From: Mycogone perniciosa
Lineage: Eukaryota > Ascomycota > Sordariomycetes > Hypocreales > Hypocreaceae
Length of the DNA stretch: 64,000 nt
Assembly: GCA_025331125.1 (NCBI GenBank)
Contig: JAOALB010000027.1
Location: 355,996-419,995, forward strand
Reading direction: 5' to 3'
Both the position numbers and the translations under genes were made by a program. This document shows positions 23,115 through 33,634 of this stretch, in pieces (the first letter of the stretch is position 1; each line of letters starts with the position of its first letter). Below the pieces are notes generated by a model. That model saw nothing but the letters and a program-made list of their open reading frames with translations. It was not told the DNA's origin and did not search any database.

Positions 23115-26100
23115 TGAGCGCGAGGCCAAAATGGGAAACCGACGATGGAACTACGAACTCTTCCTTCCATGTGATTCTACAGTGTCTTATGTGAGGTCTT
23201 CCAGCGGCACGTTTATTCTTTCTCTCCCATCAGACACCGAGACGTGTGCACCAAAATCCACGGGCTTCGGTTTCATCAGTTTAGCCACACTCAGGGACTC
23301 ATGATCCAGGTAAAGCTGGTGACTGTTTCGACCAAGACATCATTGGCGTGCAGGATGCCGCCATTGGGGCTATTTCAATCGGTCGGAATGGAGCCTGGTA
23401 TCGGCGACGTCTCAGTGCCCAACTACCTGCAGTACAAAACTCTGCCGTGTCAAATCCTTAGCCATGCGGACAGCACATCGGTTTTGAAGATGACGATTGG
23501 GGCAGGGATCAGCCATCTATTCCTACACCTAGTCCAGTTCAACGATGCTTCACCTTAGTACATACAAATCATGCTACGCGTGTCGATGGCTCCAATCGGA
23601 AGACCATACCAAGGCCTAGCCGTCGTCAGCTGCACTGCATTCCCGTCAAAGTCAGGGAAAATCCAGGCAAGTCTTCGATGAATTGTACAAACGCGTCAGG
23701 GGCACAATGACATGCGTTTGGAGCCGCCCGGCAACCCCTGGATCTTGCCAGCAGAGCATTACATGGAATGGTAGTATATTAGTACAAAGCACGGAGTACA
23801 TGGGCACTCAAGAAGGAATTCTAGCTGCCAACTGGCAAATTCGTGACGACAGCAGCACCATCACCGTCCAACCTGCATATGCCTCCCACCTTGAAGCAAA
23901 AGTGAGATATGAGAAAACAGAATGCATAGCTGCTGTCAGACAGAGCTGAGCAAAGATCCAGCTGCAAGCCTTTGAACCCGATCTGGTACACATGCAGTTG
24001 GGGCGGTCGCTTTCTCCATTTGCCCAGCTTCTTGTGGTGGATGCGTTGGGGTGTGTCGAGACGATGGAACCTAACAATTGGGGATTCTGAAGTTTTGCCT
24101 TCCTATCCACCGAGGGTGCCTACTGATACGTAGATGCAAAATCCCATGGAAACTCGATCCCTAACGAAGCATGCACTTATTGTAGTATTTTGGCACGAGA
24201 TGCTAATGTGAAGAGGGCGGGCACTAGGGCTTAGCGATTTCTGCGAGCTTACGGTCCGAGGAACTGTTTAATTGACCCTGCCCGTTTAGCAGACTTGATC
24301 CTCCATGCTGAGTCATGTGGACAACAAGACCGCTTGAGGGCTGTGTCGTATTTTTCATCAGTTCTGATAGAAATCAAGACAAATATAGACACTTGATGCA
24401 GGAAGTGTTGAATCTGGTTAGTTTGTCAGATGCATCTACCTATTCCTAACTTAACCTAACACTTGGTGTTTAGGTCTGGCAAACTCCGTATGCATCGGAC
24501 AACAAGTGGATGTTTTACATGACTTGGCGTTGACGCTTCATGCCCAAAACCCAGTGCTGCTAGTAATAATAGGGCTGAAAGCCAACTCATCAATAGTCCT
24601 ATATCCCTGTGGATGTATCTAATGAACCCCGCATCTAGTCGTAAGACTTCAAACAAAAAGCCTTGTTCTTGGTGTGTGTTGAGATGAGTTGTACAATAAT
24701 GTGTTGGAGAACATGCCATCCCGTCAGGAGAGCTGCACGCAGCCGTCTGGATAGGCATATTACCTAGGAGTACTATTGGAAAAGCCCAGCAAACAACAAG
24801 CAAAAAAGACATCACCGTGGAGGCGTCTCTATTGGTTAAAAATGCTGCCCAATTTTCCCCCCGGCTGTTACTGAGGTCTGTCCTCAGATCAGCCAACCAC
24901 TGGGCACCAGTCGACTGCGGCCCAATGAGTGACAACTCGAGTCTTGGGGCCTGACCCTTAGCCACCGGGTTCCTGGAGGCTTTTCATTTTAGGTACTCCG
25001 TAGTCTGCGTCGTTCACTAGGATGCAGCCATTGTCGAATGGGCGAGTGTGTTGGCCCACCACCTCAGTACCGTCCTCGTGGGTTGGCTTCCAAGTCCAGG
25101 AGACAACGTCACTAGTACACAAGGCTCTGTGTATGGCAAGGCTCTTCGGTTTGTTTTCACGCGGAATCACACTCGGCATCACATCTGTACAGATTCGTTT
25201 GTTGTCGAATATTCCCGTCTAGGCAGGTCTATGCGAAGGCTTGTTGTTGGACTCAGATGAGAGCCCGCCCGGATAGCTACTGGGACACACCGCCATCACC
25301 ATCTTACCCGTCTTAGACGGCCAATACGGATACCTGAGCAATGATCAACAGGGGTTGTCCATACAAGCCGTGTGATAGATGTGTGATAGATGTGTGATGG
25401 ATGCTGTAAGAGCTCGAGAGAGTCGTGCGCAGTGGGTCTGAAGGAAGAGGAACCTTGGGATTGAGATGCTTCTATGTATGTATCAGATGGGCTTTTGCAA
25501 GGCACGAAGCGCCCCCAGTAGGGCTTAGCCGGGAATGCGAGCGGCCAAATCATGACCCCAAAAGGCTTAGATAACGACCCTGACATGGCTGAAAACAGTG
25601 GCTGCAAGTACTCCGTACTCGTAATATATACTCCGTATTACCCAGTGACTTGTTGGGCGAGTTCCCGCTGTTATTTCGGCCAAGGACAACTTGTTTTGTT
25701 GTTGTTGACCGCTGCACCTTTCACACGCTTGCTTGCTAGCTAGCTAGTCTCGTCCATCTTTCCATCTTCCCTCCTGCACTCCACATGGCATGCACCCACG
25801 CCTCTCATACCTTTACCTACACCCTCCCTTAAACCTCGAAACGAATCGTGAGACGCTCGCTCGCTCGCTCGCCCGCCGATCCCTGGCGAGCCTCATCCTC
25901 TGAAGCAGTTTCGCCGCGGCTCTCGAACCGGAGTGCTGCGCTCTCGTGTAACATTGCAGCGCCGCCGCAACCCGTTCCGCCCTGCAAGCGCGAAGCCTTT
26001 CGCATCCAAGCGCGTTCGCTCACTCTCTCCGGTTCCGTTCTCCGTCGCCGTCGCCGTCGCGAATCTGCTGCCCTCCGATTCGTTTCGACGACACCAGGCT

Positions 26101-26553
26101 GAGAGAGGCTGCCTGCTCTGCTCTACTCTGCTCTGCTCCGTACACACCCGCGGTGGGGGAACCAAGTGCGAAAAGAGAAGCGTTCGCTCGCTGTCGACTT
26201 CACTCTCGCCCTTGGTGGTTGCCGCTTTGCGGGCCCATGCCCACCACCCCTCCCCCTCCGACCTGCCACTAGGTAGGTAGGCATTCTCTCCCAACCCGCT
26301 GCCAACCCATACGCCAAGCAGGCGTCATAGCTCCAAGACCTTGGGCCAGGGATACCTAGCTTGCGCGACCCAGATCCCTCAAAGGGCTGTCACGATTGAC
26401 GCATCTCTGCAGCTTGACCATACCCCCAGCGATCGGGGAAGCCCTACCCTACCCTCTGCGACGTGGCCAGGGGACACATCATCGCGAAACCCGCCTAGTG
26501 TGCAAACCCGAACTGTTTACAAGGACGCTAGCACCCGCTGCAGGTAGCCAAAT
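23115..26553. other. 3.4-kb gene-free region upstream of hapC
   Basis: No convincing gene is seen. The longest frame (minus, 24456-24965) begins at GTG, not ATG, and matches no family I know. Features seen: a TACTCCGTA word near 24994 and two more near 25609 and 25629, an 11-nt tandem repeat near 25370, and a G+C-rich part at 25800-26550 with (GCTC)n near 25857-25872. The proximal part is the likely hapC promoter and 5' UTR. Confidence 0.5.
25370..25401. repeat. 11-nt tandem repeat (GTGTGATAGAT)
   Basis: Nearly three head-to-tail copies of GTGTGATAGAT, the last diverged to GTGTGATGGAT, lie in non-coding DNA upstream of hapC. Confidence 0.65.
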
Positions 26554-27496
26554 ATGTCCGACTCCCCTCAGTCTCCTCCAAAGGATGTCGACCAAGGTGC
26601 ACAGTCACCCGACGAGGAAGGACAAATGAATGAAAACCACGAACCCCACTCAGCCGGGGCGGCGGGCTACGAGTTTGAAGGCGTTAAAGAGCAGGACAGG
26701 TGGTTGCCTATAGCCAATGGTATGTCTATCCTTTGCTGTCCCCCCCCCTAGTCTTGATCGTGATTTGCCCGTCCTATGCGTGAGCTACTCGTTCGCCTCA
26801 GCCTCGCATATACTGGTCGTCCATGTCTCACGATTCGCTCTCCAACTCGCCTCCGGCGCCCCGTGCCTCCAAGGCAGACAAGACTGATGAAATTGATGCT
26901 AACATTCGCAATTTTGCACCAGTGGCCCGAATTATGAAGAATGCGCTGCCCGACAACGCCAAGATTGCAAAGGAAGCGAAGGAGTGTATGCAAGAATGTG
27001 TTAGCGAGTTTATCTCATTCATCACTAGTGAAGGTATGCTGCCCAGAAGCTTTTTCTTTTCACTCTCCCGTTCAAGAAGCTGATGAGTCTGTTACAGCCT
27101 CAGAGAAATGCCAGCAGGAGAAGCGAAAGACGGTCAATGGGGAGGATATTTTGTTTGCCATGACCTCTTTAGGCTTTGAGAACTACGCCGAGGCTCTCAA
27201 GGTCTATCTCTCTAAATATCGCGAGGTAAGAATTTAAGACGCCAATGTTATTATCTACAGCAGCAGGTCCTGACAACCAACATTAGCAACAAAATCAGTC
27301 CAACAGGGACCGCGTTATGGAGTCCAACCCTTGGGGAACTTCCATGATGCCTGGAGACAAAGGTGAACCTGGTGCTCCCGGCACTGAGTATGCACCCCCC
27401 GAGGGACCGAACAACGCTGATGGTGGCGCGGAAGCGAATTACATGTATGCTTCGCATGCCGGTCACAATGGAGCTGGTACCGGGGAGGGCTACTAG
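26554..27496 (+). CDS. hapC: CCAAT-binding complex subunit HapC (NF-YB/Hap3)
   Basis: Exons 26554-26719, 26923-27033, 27098-27225 and 27287-27496 give 204 residues. The spliced core EQDRWLPIANVARIMKNALP, then AKIAKEAKECMQECVSEFIS and EKCQQEKRKTVNGEDILFAM, then TSLGFENYAEALKVYLSKYRE is the NF-YB histone fold (residues about 46-136), with the DNA-contacting and NF-YC-dimerising helices intact. It forms the HapB/C/E heterotrimer that binds CCAAT boxes and, in aspergilli, recruits HapX for iron regulation. The N-terminal 45 residues are acidic and disordered; the C-terminal 68 are Gly/Pro/Asn-rich. Intron 1 is long (203 nt), falls within the VARIMK junction, and contains an ATG-initiated stretch that is not part of the protein. 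Confidence 0.94.
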
Positions 27497-28090
27497 TGGA
27501 TGGAAGGCACTGGGTCAACTAGGAACCTGAAACAGACTCCTCCGGTTGAGCCATACATGACATGACCCTGTTTTGGCTGTGGACTCTTAGCCATTCCGGC
27601 GGCCCAGATATCGTCGCGAAACTGGGACCAAGGTTCGCACCCAGTGTGTACAAGTATCGGCGCGACGACTTGATTGGATTTTATCCGCATTGGATTATGG
27701 GATTACCGGCATATATGATGTGAGAAGAATGGAGCAACGGGAAGGGGAAATGGTTTTCTCTGCTGTTCAAAAGCGCGGGCCTGTCTTTTCTTTGCTTGTC
27801 TAATTCTGGGGATACGGATCGGTGGGCAGACGATAGATTCCCCTTGGAAGCTTCTTTGGTTGTTTATCTGTCGACTCAAGAGCGGTCTTGAGGTGCGGCA
27901 GATTTGTTTTCGGCAGTCAGGTAGGACCCGCCATGCAGAGCAACGGGTATGCATGTGGTCTAGTGGGTGGATTTCGGAATTGTAAGACTCAATATCATCT
28001 ATCTACCACCCAAGATACTAGTATCTCCAACATGTTCACGCTTGTCAGAATCACGGGTACTTGAATCATTTCATAAAACTATGCCTCGTT
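27497..28090. other. 3'-3' intergenic region of hapC and the GT69 gene
   Basis: 594 nt between convergent genes. No gene is seen; it holds 3' UTRs. Confidence 0.5.
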
Positions 28091-29425
28091 TCACCTTGAC
28101 AAGGTCTCGTTCCACAACCGCCAAAACTGGTTTGACCATGTTGGCATACACTTGACCTTCTCTGGTGGCTCTAGCTGCCAATTAATCTTGTCGTCGGCCA
28201 AATTCTTTCCAACCACATTATCCGCCGTAAAGCCCTTTACCTGCTTAATCAACTTGCCTTTTTCTATCGAGTATTCGATGTTTACCGTAGGCACCACGGC
28301 AATCTTCCCAAAGCCGTGGAACCATAAGTCCTTGCAGAATAGCTGCGGCTCGCCCTGGAAGCACTCGCCGGCCTTGGCGTTTGACGCCCTGAAGTGTATG
28401 TTCTGGAAGATTGGCTGCGCACCGAATACCGTGGCGCCGTTCCAGCATGAGAAGACCTGAAATGGTCGGTGGGAATAGAAGCGTGCTTGCGTCTCCGGGG
28501 CGTTCCAGAATAAGTTCCACGCTGAATTCCAGTTACCGTCGGCAGGGATGTCGAAGAATGAGTCCCCGTTCATTCCACGAGCGACCCAGACGTCATAGAA
28601 CGTGGGATCACGTCCGACGTAGGTCCAATCCATGGCACAGGTCATATCAGCCCCGAGATTCCGTCGTTGGAAGATGAGCTCGAGGATATCGTCTGGACAG
28701 AGGGCGACATCGTTCAGAAAGATGATAGTGGTATCGTTATTTGCGCGGGTGCTATTTTCGAGGAGTGGCTTTAGGGCCATATTCCGTAGCTCAGCGAGCC
28801 AGTGAATACGATCGTCTTTATTTGGGTTAATGAGTGAGGATTGGAGCCAATTCATCACGCCAATGTCCTCCAGATTGGATTGTAAAGCCTTTAGGATATC
28901 GGCAGTCCCGTCATTCGAGTTCCCTTCAACGATGGATAATGCGCAGTGAGTCGGCCCAAGGAAACGAATAGCCTCAATAATACTGCCGATTAAACGAGGC
29001 AGTACAGGTAGGCATTGTCGCAGGTCGAGTGCAAAGTAATATCGGATAGTATTTGAGCCTGACCGATGTGCTGATTTTAGGGCATTGTATCGTTCATTCT
29101 TGACGACTGGACACTTGATATTCGATAATTGCGTCTGCTTCGTGCCAAGTATTTCATCGAGATATATAATGATATTGGCGGCGGATAGAACATGACCTGA
29201 ACCGTGTGGATGATCTGAAACGGCTACAACTGACGGAGTTTCGTTCATCAGATTCTCATCAGCTTGCGTCTTAATTGTGCCGGACTGCTCATCAGGTTGG
29301 TGATGCAGAGGAAGTGTAGGACGCGGTAATGGCTGGCCTAGCTTGTCACGGCCAAAATAAAGACTTCCAGCAGCTAGGAATAAGAAGATTAGAGGCGCTG
29401 CCAAGAGCAGCAGCTTCTGACGCAT
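28091..29425 (-). CDS. GT69 alpha-1,3-mannosyltransferase (Cmt1-like)
   Basis: Intronless, 444 residues from the ATG at 29425. Residues 3-24 are a signal anchor (LLLLAAPLIFLFLAAGSLYF), so it is a type II Golgi membrane protein. The lumenal domain carries GT69 features: YFALDLRQCLPVLPRLIGSI, SIVEGNSNDGT, IFLNDVALCPDDILEL (metal/nucleotide-binding type Asp residues), GADMTCAMDWTYVGRDPTFYD and FQVFSCWNGATVFGAQPI, and LFCKDLWFHG near the end. The family is named for cryptococcal Cmt1, which adds alpha-1,3-mannose using GDP-mannose; filamentous fungi carry several paralogues with unknown acceptors. It probably acts in cell-wall or glycoprotein mannan synthesis. It is divergent from RRN3. Confidence 0.9.
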   Translation of the reverse strand: MRQKLLLLAAPLIFLFLAAGSLYFGRDKLGQPLPRPTLPLHHQPDEQSGTIKTQADENLMNETPSVVAVSDHPHGSGHVLSAANIIIYLDEILGTKQTQLSNIKCPVVKNERYNALKSAHRSGSNTIRYYFALDLRQCLPVLPRLIGSIIEAIRFLGPTHCALSIVEGNSNDGTADILKALQSNLEDIGVMNWLQSSLINPNKDDRIHWLAELRNMALKPLLENSTRANNDTTIIFLNDVALCPDDILELIFQRRNLGADMTCAMDWTYVGRDPTFYDVWVARGMNGDSFFDIPADGNWNSAWNLFWNAPETQARFYSHRPFQVFSCWNGATVFGAQPIFQNIHFRASNAKAGECFQGEPQLFCKDLWFHGFGKIAVVPTVNIEYSIEKGKLIKQVKGFTADNVVGKNLADDKINWQLEPPEKVKCMPTWSNQFWRLWNETLSR

Positions 29426-30271
29426 GGCTAGATGAACATATACGACTGAAGCTCAAAGGAGGCATCATAATGATATTGCGACAGAACAGCAGAAAAAGCA
29501 GACTCTGCCTCGGTACTATATATAGAAGCTAGGTTTATCAGTGAGATTCAATCGCTTAACTGCCAGGACCCTCGCCTGAGGTCAGTGTACGAAGTCGTAT
29601 TTGCATGTTAGGTAGTGTTTATGTTAATTTAAGGCGTTTGGTAGTCCACGATATTGCTATCTATCACCAATCGCGACACCTGCACTTCGTATTCCTCACG
29701 GATTTGTGGAAGTAAAATCTTGGCGAGAAGAGTCCCTGCAGTTTCTTACTGAAACTCTAATGTCGGGGTTAACTGCCATTTCAAAAGGATTGTGTAACTG
29801 AATGGTGCTGCATCGTGACGTCGATGATGCAGTTCTCAAATCCACAGACAAGACAAGACAAGACGGAATCGAGCCTATCGAGATCCCTTATCGATAGCGC
29901 ACGGACCAAAGCACTACGTAAACAGACTTGGTTGCAAGGCACGTGCGGTCACCCCACTTGCTGGAAAATCCTCCCATCGTATCAAAAAAAAAAGTCATGA
30001 TCCGCATGGTATCCAGTTCTCCCCAAAAACCCGTGCCAAGCAAGGTTCAACATCAAATATCTTACCTTTCGGAGCCCAGCCATATGCTTGTGCCCGCCTG
30101 CCACATCACTTATCCGACCAGCCAATTATGACGATATTGCGTAATCTTGGACCACAGCGTTTTTCTTGCGTCATCATCATTCCTTAGCTGCCTGTCTGTC
30201 GAGTTACCCCGAGTGACGCTGCACAGCCGAGAGCCTCTTATCGAGCCTGCGCATCAGAAAACTGCCTTCCC
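29426..30271. other. Divergent intergenic region, GT69 / RRN3
   Basis: 846 nt between start codons. No gene is seen. It contains an AGACA-type tandem stretch (AAGACAAGACAAGAC near 29850). It holds both promoters. Confidence 0.5.
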
Positions 30272-32341
30272 ATGCGACCGTTCAGCCCATCAGCCAGAAC
30301 TATATCTGGCACCCTTCCTAAGAGTACCCCTCCGGTCAAGTCCATCCTCAAGCCTGCCTCGGTACTCGGCAGGAGGAAGGACCTGCATGACCCTCTCAGC
30401 GATTCCTTCGACATCCCGGAGACTCCCAGCAAGCGGCGCAAAGTCTTTTTCGATGACATAAAAAATGTGACATACGAGGTTGGCCGAAGATCTATGGATG
30501 AAGTCAAGCTAGAGGTGCGGATGGCCCTGGAGGGTCATCTGCGGGGCGATGATGGACAATACGACACTCTCAAAGAGATGTTCGCCAACGACAAACAAAG
30601 ATATCTTCCGCCCGTCATTGGCGAGGAGGATGACACTTTGAAACCACACGAACTTCAGGCGTACGTCATGTCGCTGACCGGCTGTATTCCTATCCTGAAG
30701 AGCAAGGAGTGCAACGGGCTGGTCAAGACTATCCTTCAATGTTCTTGGCTGGGCCGAGATGCAGCCTTCGCCAAGGTCTTTACGCATTTCCTTGCCGCCC
30801 TGGTTAGCGCGCAGGGCTCCTATCTGAACGCTGTTTTGACGATGATCGTCGACAAGTTCCGTGATACGCGCTCCTCCTCTTGGTGCGTGCCCGATTTTCC
30901 CGAGGTTAGCCGCGACGCGATGCGCGAGAGACTACATTCGACACTTCAATATCTCCTTCAAATGTTCCCATCTGCCATTACAGTCCTGGAGAATCTCCTG
31001 AGTGCCAAATTCCCGTTTCCGGACGACTCCATGCGAATCCACATGGCCTATATCCACAACTTGCTCCAGGTCAAGGAGTATGTGCCTGATTTGCGGGACG
31101 ATATTCTGGACATGATTCTCAACCGTGTTGTCAAAATCGATTCTCAGATGCAGCTGGACCTGGAGGATATAGACGATGACATCACGGCAGCGGTCATGTA
31201 TGCGCTGCGGGAGAACCCGCGACAATCCGCCGACGACTGGGAGGACGAGGGCGATGATGACGAGAGCGATAACGAATCTGTCGACAGTGACGACTTGGAT
31301 TACGACCAAGAGGCGGCGCGAATCAAGACGGTGAAGGCAAGCGTGGAGAAGATGGATGCAGTGCTTGACACGCTGTTCGATTTCTACACGCCACACTTCA
31401 TGAACCCGGGGTCAGACAAGGCCTTTGACATGTTTACAACCATTCTGCGCGAGTTTGACCAGATGGTACTACCGACATACAAATCACGGCATACACAATT
31501 TCTTGTTTTCCATTTTGCACAACAACACGAGCGACTTACAGATGCATTTTGTGGCCAGCTCATTGCGACAGCTTTCCAAGGAAATACGCCGAATATTCTG
31601 AGGCAAGCGGCGGCTGCGTATTTGGCAAGCTTCGTCGCACGAGGAGCGCACGTCCCGGGGAGTCTGGTGAGAACCATGTTCTTACTTCTGATCCACCACT
31701 TGGACCAGTATCGCAGGAAATACGAGCCCCTTTGTCGCGGTCCGGATCTGAAGCGATTCCACCCTTACTACAGCCTGCTCCAAGCCACGCTCTACATCTT
31801 CTGTTTCCGATGGCAAGACTTGGTGGTATCTACACCAGAGTTTGTGGACCCCGACGACCTGGCGTCTTACATCGGACAGGATCTGGAATGGATTGGATCA
31901 TCAAGAAAAGATCTTTCAACACACATCTTTGGCAAGCTTAACCCGCTCAAGGTGTGCGCACCAGTGATTGTGGAAGAGTTTGCCAGGCTGGCGCACCGAC
32001 TCAACTTTATGTACACATATCCGCTGATCGAGGGCAACAAGCGCGTTCGGCTGACGCAGTATCTGTCATCGACCTACTCTACTGGAGGTGCTCTGCGAGA
32101 CTCGGGGTTTGAAGGCCAGGAGGAGAGCTTCCACCAGCTGGACCCGTACTTTCCGTTTGACCCGTACCAATTACCGGTGAGCAAGCGATGGCTAGCAGAC
32201 GACTACGTGCACTGGAAATCAATACCGGGCTTAAACGCGGAGGACGAGGACGATAGCGACGATATGGATGAGGACGAGGAGGAGGAAGAGCTGGAGGAAC
32301 TCGAGGACGCAACGGCAACAGATAGCGACGGCGATGAGTAG
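30272..32341 (+). CDS. RRN3: RNA polymerase I initiation factor Rrn3 (TIF-IA)
   Basis: Intronless, 689 residues. The body matches Rrn3: LPPVIGEEDDTLKPHELQAY, LLQMFPSAITVLENLLSAKF, then a HEAT-repeat array, and TQFLVFHFAQQHERLTDAFC followed by AAAYLASFVARGAHVPGSLV and RFHPYYSLLQATLYIFCFRW. Rrn3 binds Pol I and recruits it to core factor at rDNA promoters; its activity is set by TOR-dependent phosphorylation in yeast. An acidic/Ser loop (about residues 322-345, DEGDDDESDNESVDSDDLDY) and a Glu/Asp C-terminal tail are present, as is common in the family. The N-terminal 60 residues are Ser/Pro-rich with SKRRKVFF, a basic patch that could be a nuclear signal. Confidence 0.95.
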   Translation: MRPFSPSARTISGTLPKSTPPVKSILKPASVLGRRKDLHDPLSDSFDIPETPSKRRKVFFDDIKNVTYEVGRRSMDEVKLEVRMALEGHLRGDDGQYDTLKEMFANDKQRYLPPVIGEEDDTLKPHELQAYVMSLTGCIPILKSKECNGLVKTILQCSWLGRDAAFAKVFTHFLAALVSAQGSYLNAVLTMIVDKFRDTRSSSWCVPDFPEVSRDAMRERLHSTLQYLLQMFPSAITVLENLLSAKFPFPDDSMRIHMAYIHNLLQVKEYVPDLRDDILDMILNRVVKIDSQMQLDLEDIDDDITAAVMYALRENPRQSADDWEDEGDDDESDNESVDSDDLDYDQEAARIKTVKASVEKMDAVLDTLFDFYTPHFMNPGSDKAFDMFTTILREFDQMVLPTYKSRHTQFLVFHFAQQHERLTDAFCGQLIATAFQGNTPNILRQAAAAYLASFVARGAHVPGSLVRTMFLLLIHHLDQYRRKYEPLCRGPDLKRFHPYYSLLQATLYIFCFRWQDLVVSTPEFVDPDDLASYIGQDLEWIGSSRKDLSTHIFGKLNPLKVCAPVIVEEFARLAHRLNFMYTYPLIEGNKRVRLTQYLSSTYSTGGALRDSGFEGQEESFHQLDPYFPFDPYQLPVSKRWLADDYVHWKSIPGLNAEDEDDSDDMDEDEEEEELEELEDATATDSDGDE

Positions 32342-32464
32342 AGCTGGCGACGTCTAGTACCCGGATGGCCGTGTTGATTTGGAATTATCCCCCTGGAGAA
32401 GGCGGAGGTGGTCTGTCTTGATTGTTTTGTTTTGCTTTGTTTTTTGGGATTGGGTAGATGCGAG

Positions 32465-32490
32465 CACACACACACACACACACACACACA
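32465..32490. repeat. Dinucleotide microsatellite (CA)13
   Basis: An uninterrupted CA run in the 3' flank of RRN3. Confidence 0.9.
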
Positions 32491-33381
32491 TTAGCGAGGA
32501 GTTGGGACTATGGAAAAGACATTTGTCGCATACATAAGCGAAGCGAGCTAAAGAAAGACATGATGGTGATGATGAAGATGATTTACTGAGCTGTGGTGTC
32601 GTGATTGCTCGTAGCGGCGATCTGAATGGTGACTAGCTGCAGTGAGAATCGCCAACTGCGACTTTCGCCCAACTGCGGCTCCGTCTATGCAAAATAATGC
32701 CAATACTGTTTTTAGCGGTGGTTGACGCACAGATGCCAAGGGCCAGGTAGCCGGATACGGTAAGGACGATTTGAAATCATCAAAAAACTCCGCGGAGACG
32801 GAGAATACGGAGAGGACTATTAAGCAGTAATAATATAGTGGTAATATACTCCGTATAGTACTCCGTAGTAGCACTAGCACTAGGGGGGCGGCAAACCCGA
32901 TCTAGCCCCGAGTATGCCCTACGGATAGACCGGGTACTCACTCGTAGTGTTCATGGTATTAATGTTAGTGCTATGCATATTTATATCTGCCGGCCGGTAC
33001 AATGGATTCAAGGGAGTGATCCTTTGTACGGTGTATTTGTACTATGTATCCATAAATACATAGATAGGCATATAAGCATGTATCCGGAAGAGTACTACTT
33101 CGTCTTCGTAATATGTTATATAATATGATACGGGATCGGGCCACAATGTGATCTGCCATGATAGCAGTGGTTTGATGAGGTCAAAGGATGGAATTATTAT
33201 GACTAAAGCCTTCGTCGTATTCAGGCCGCATCGTAACTTCGGTACTTAGGTCTGCATCTAGTGGTAGGTGATTAGTATGTGTACGGATCTCGGCGAAGCA
33301 GGTAATGTATTTTAGTATCACTTAGTACAAAGTAGGTACAGAGTAGAAGTAAGTAGAACTCGGTGCAGAATCTGCTGCATG

Positions 33382-33408
33382 CGTACATACATACATACAT
33401 ACATACCT
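33382..33408. repeat. Tetranucleotide microsatellite (ATAC)n
   Basis: About six copies of ATAC/CATA in the upstream region of the bZIP gene. Confidence 0.85.
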
Positions 33409-33634
33409 ACTTTCGAACATGTGCTTGCACGGGATCACAAAAGAACTGCAAAACTCCAACATCACAGGACCGAGCGGGCGCCAACCAACCAACTGCACGC
33501 GTGCAAATAAGCGGGCAAGCCGAGCCGCTGCAGCAGGCGATTCCAAAGGATCGATTCAATCCAGTTGCTCGGATCAATCTGTCCATTGCAGAGCAGAGGA
33601 GAGGAGAGAAGCGAAGAGAGAGGCGTCTTCGATC

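Larger units (their letters stand above)
32342..33634. other. Intergenic region between RRN3 and the bZIP gene
   Basis: 1.3 kb. No gene is seen. It contains (CA)n at about 32465-32490, two exact TACTCCGTA words near 32848 and 32860, and (CATA)n at about 33382-33408. The 3' part is probably the promoter and 5' UTR of the bZIP gene; an in-frame ATG at 33419 is a possible upstream start for it. Confidence 0.5.

Noticed and set aside
23285..23710. Plus-strand frame of about 141 codons broken by a single TAG (23459-23461)
   Set aside because: No recognised family, no start codon context and no splice pair removing the TAG. One such stretch is expected by chance among the many frames in about 25 kb of non-coding DNA, though a decayed gene cannot be excluded.
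24456..24965. 169-codon minus-strand frame with hydrophobic segments
   Set aside because: It begins at GTG, the first ATG leaves only about 118 codons, and it shows no family motif or supporting exon; likely chance.
32079..32487. Minus-strand frames with poly-Ser and poly-Pro/Arg over the RRN3 3' end
   Set aside because: They are shadows of the acidic GAG/GAC codon runs of RRN3 and of the (CA)n microsatellite.
33419..33634. Upstream in-frame ATG giving a 72-residue N-terminal extension of the bZIP protein
   Set aside because: The extension is low-complexity and Arg-rich. The ATG at 33635 opens a more protein-like start (MEDDEGKRPSFAEFW), so the upstream ATG is more likely in the 5' UTR.
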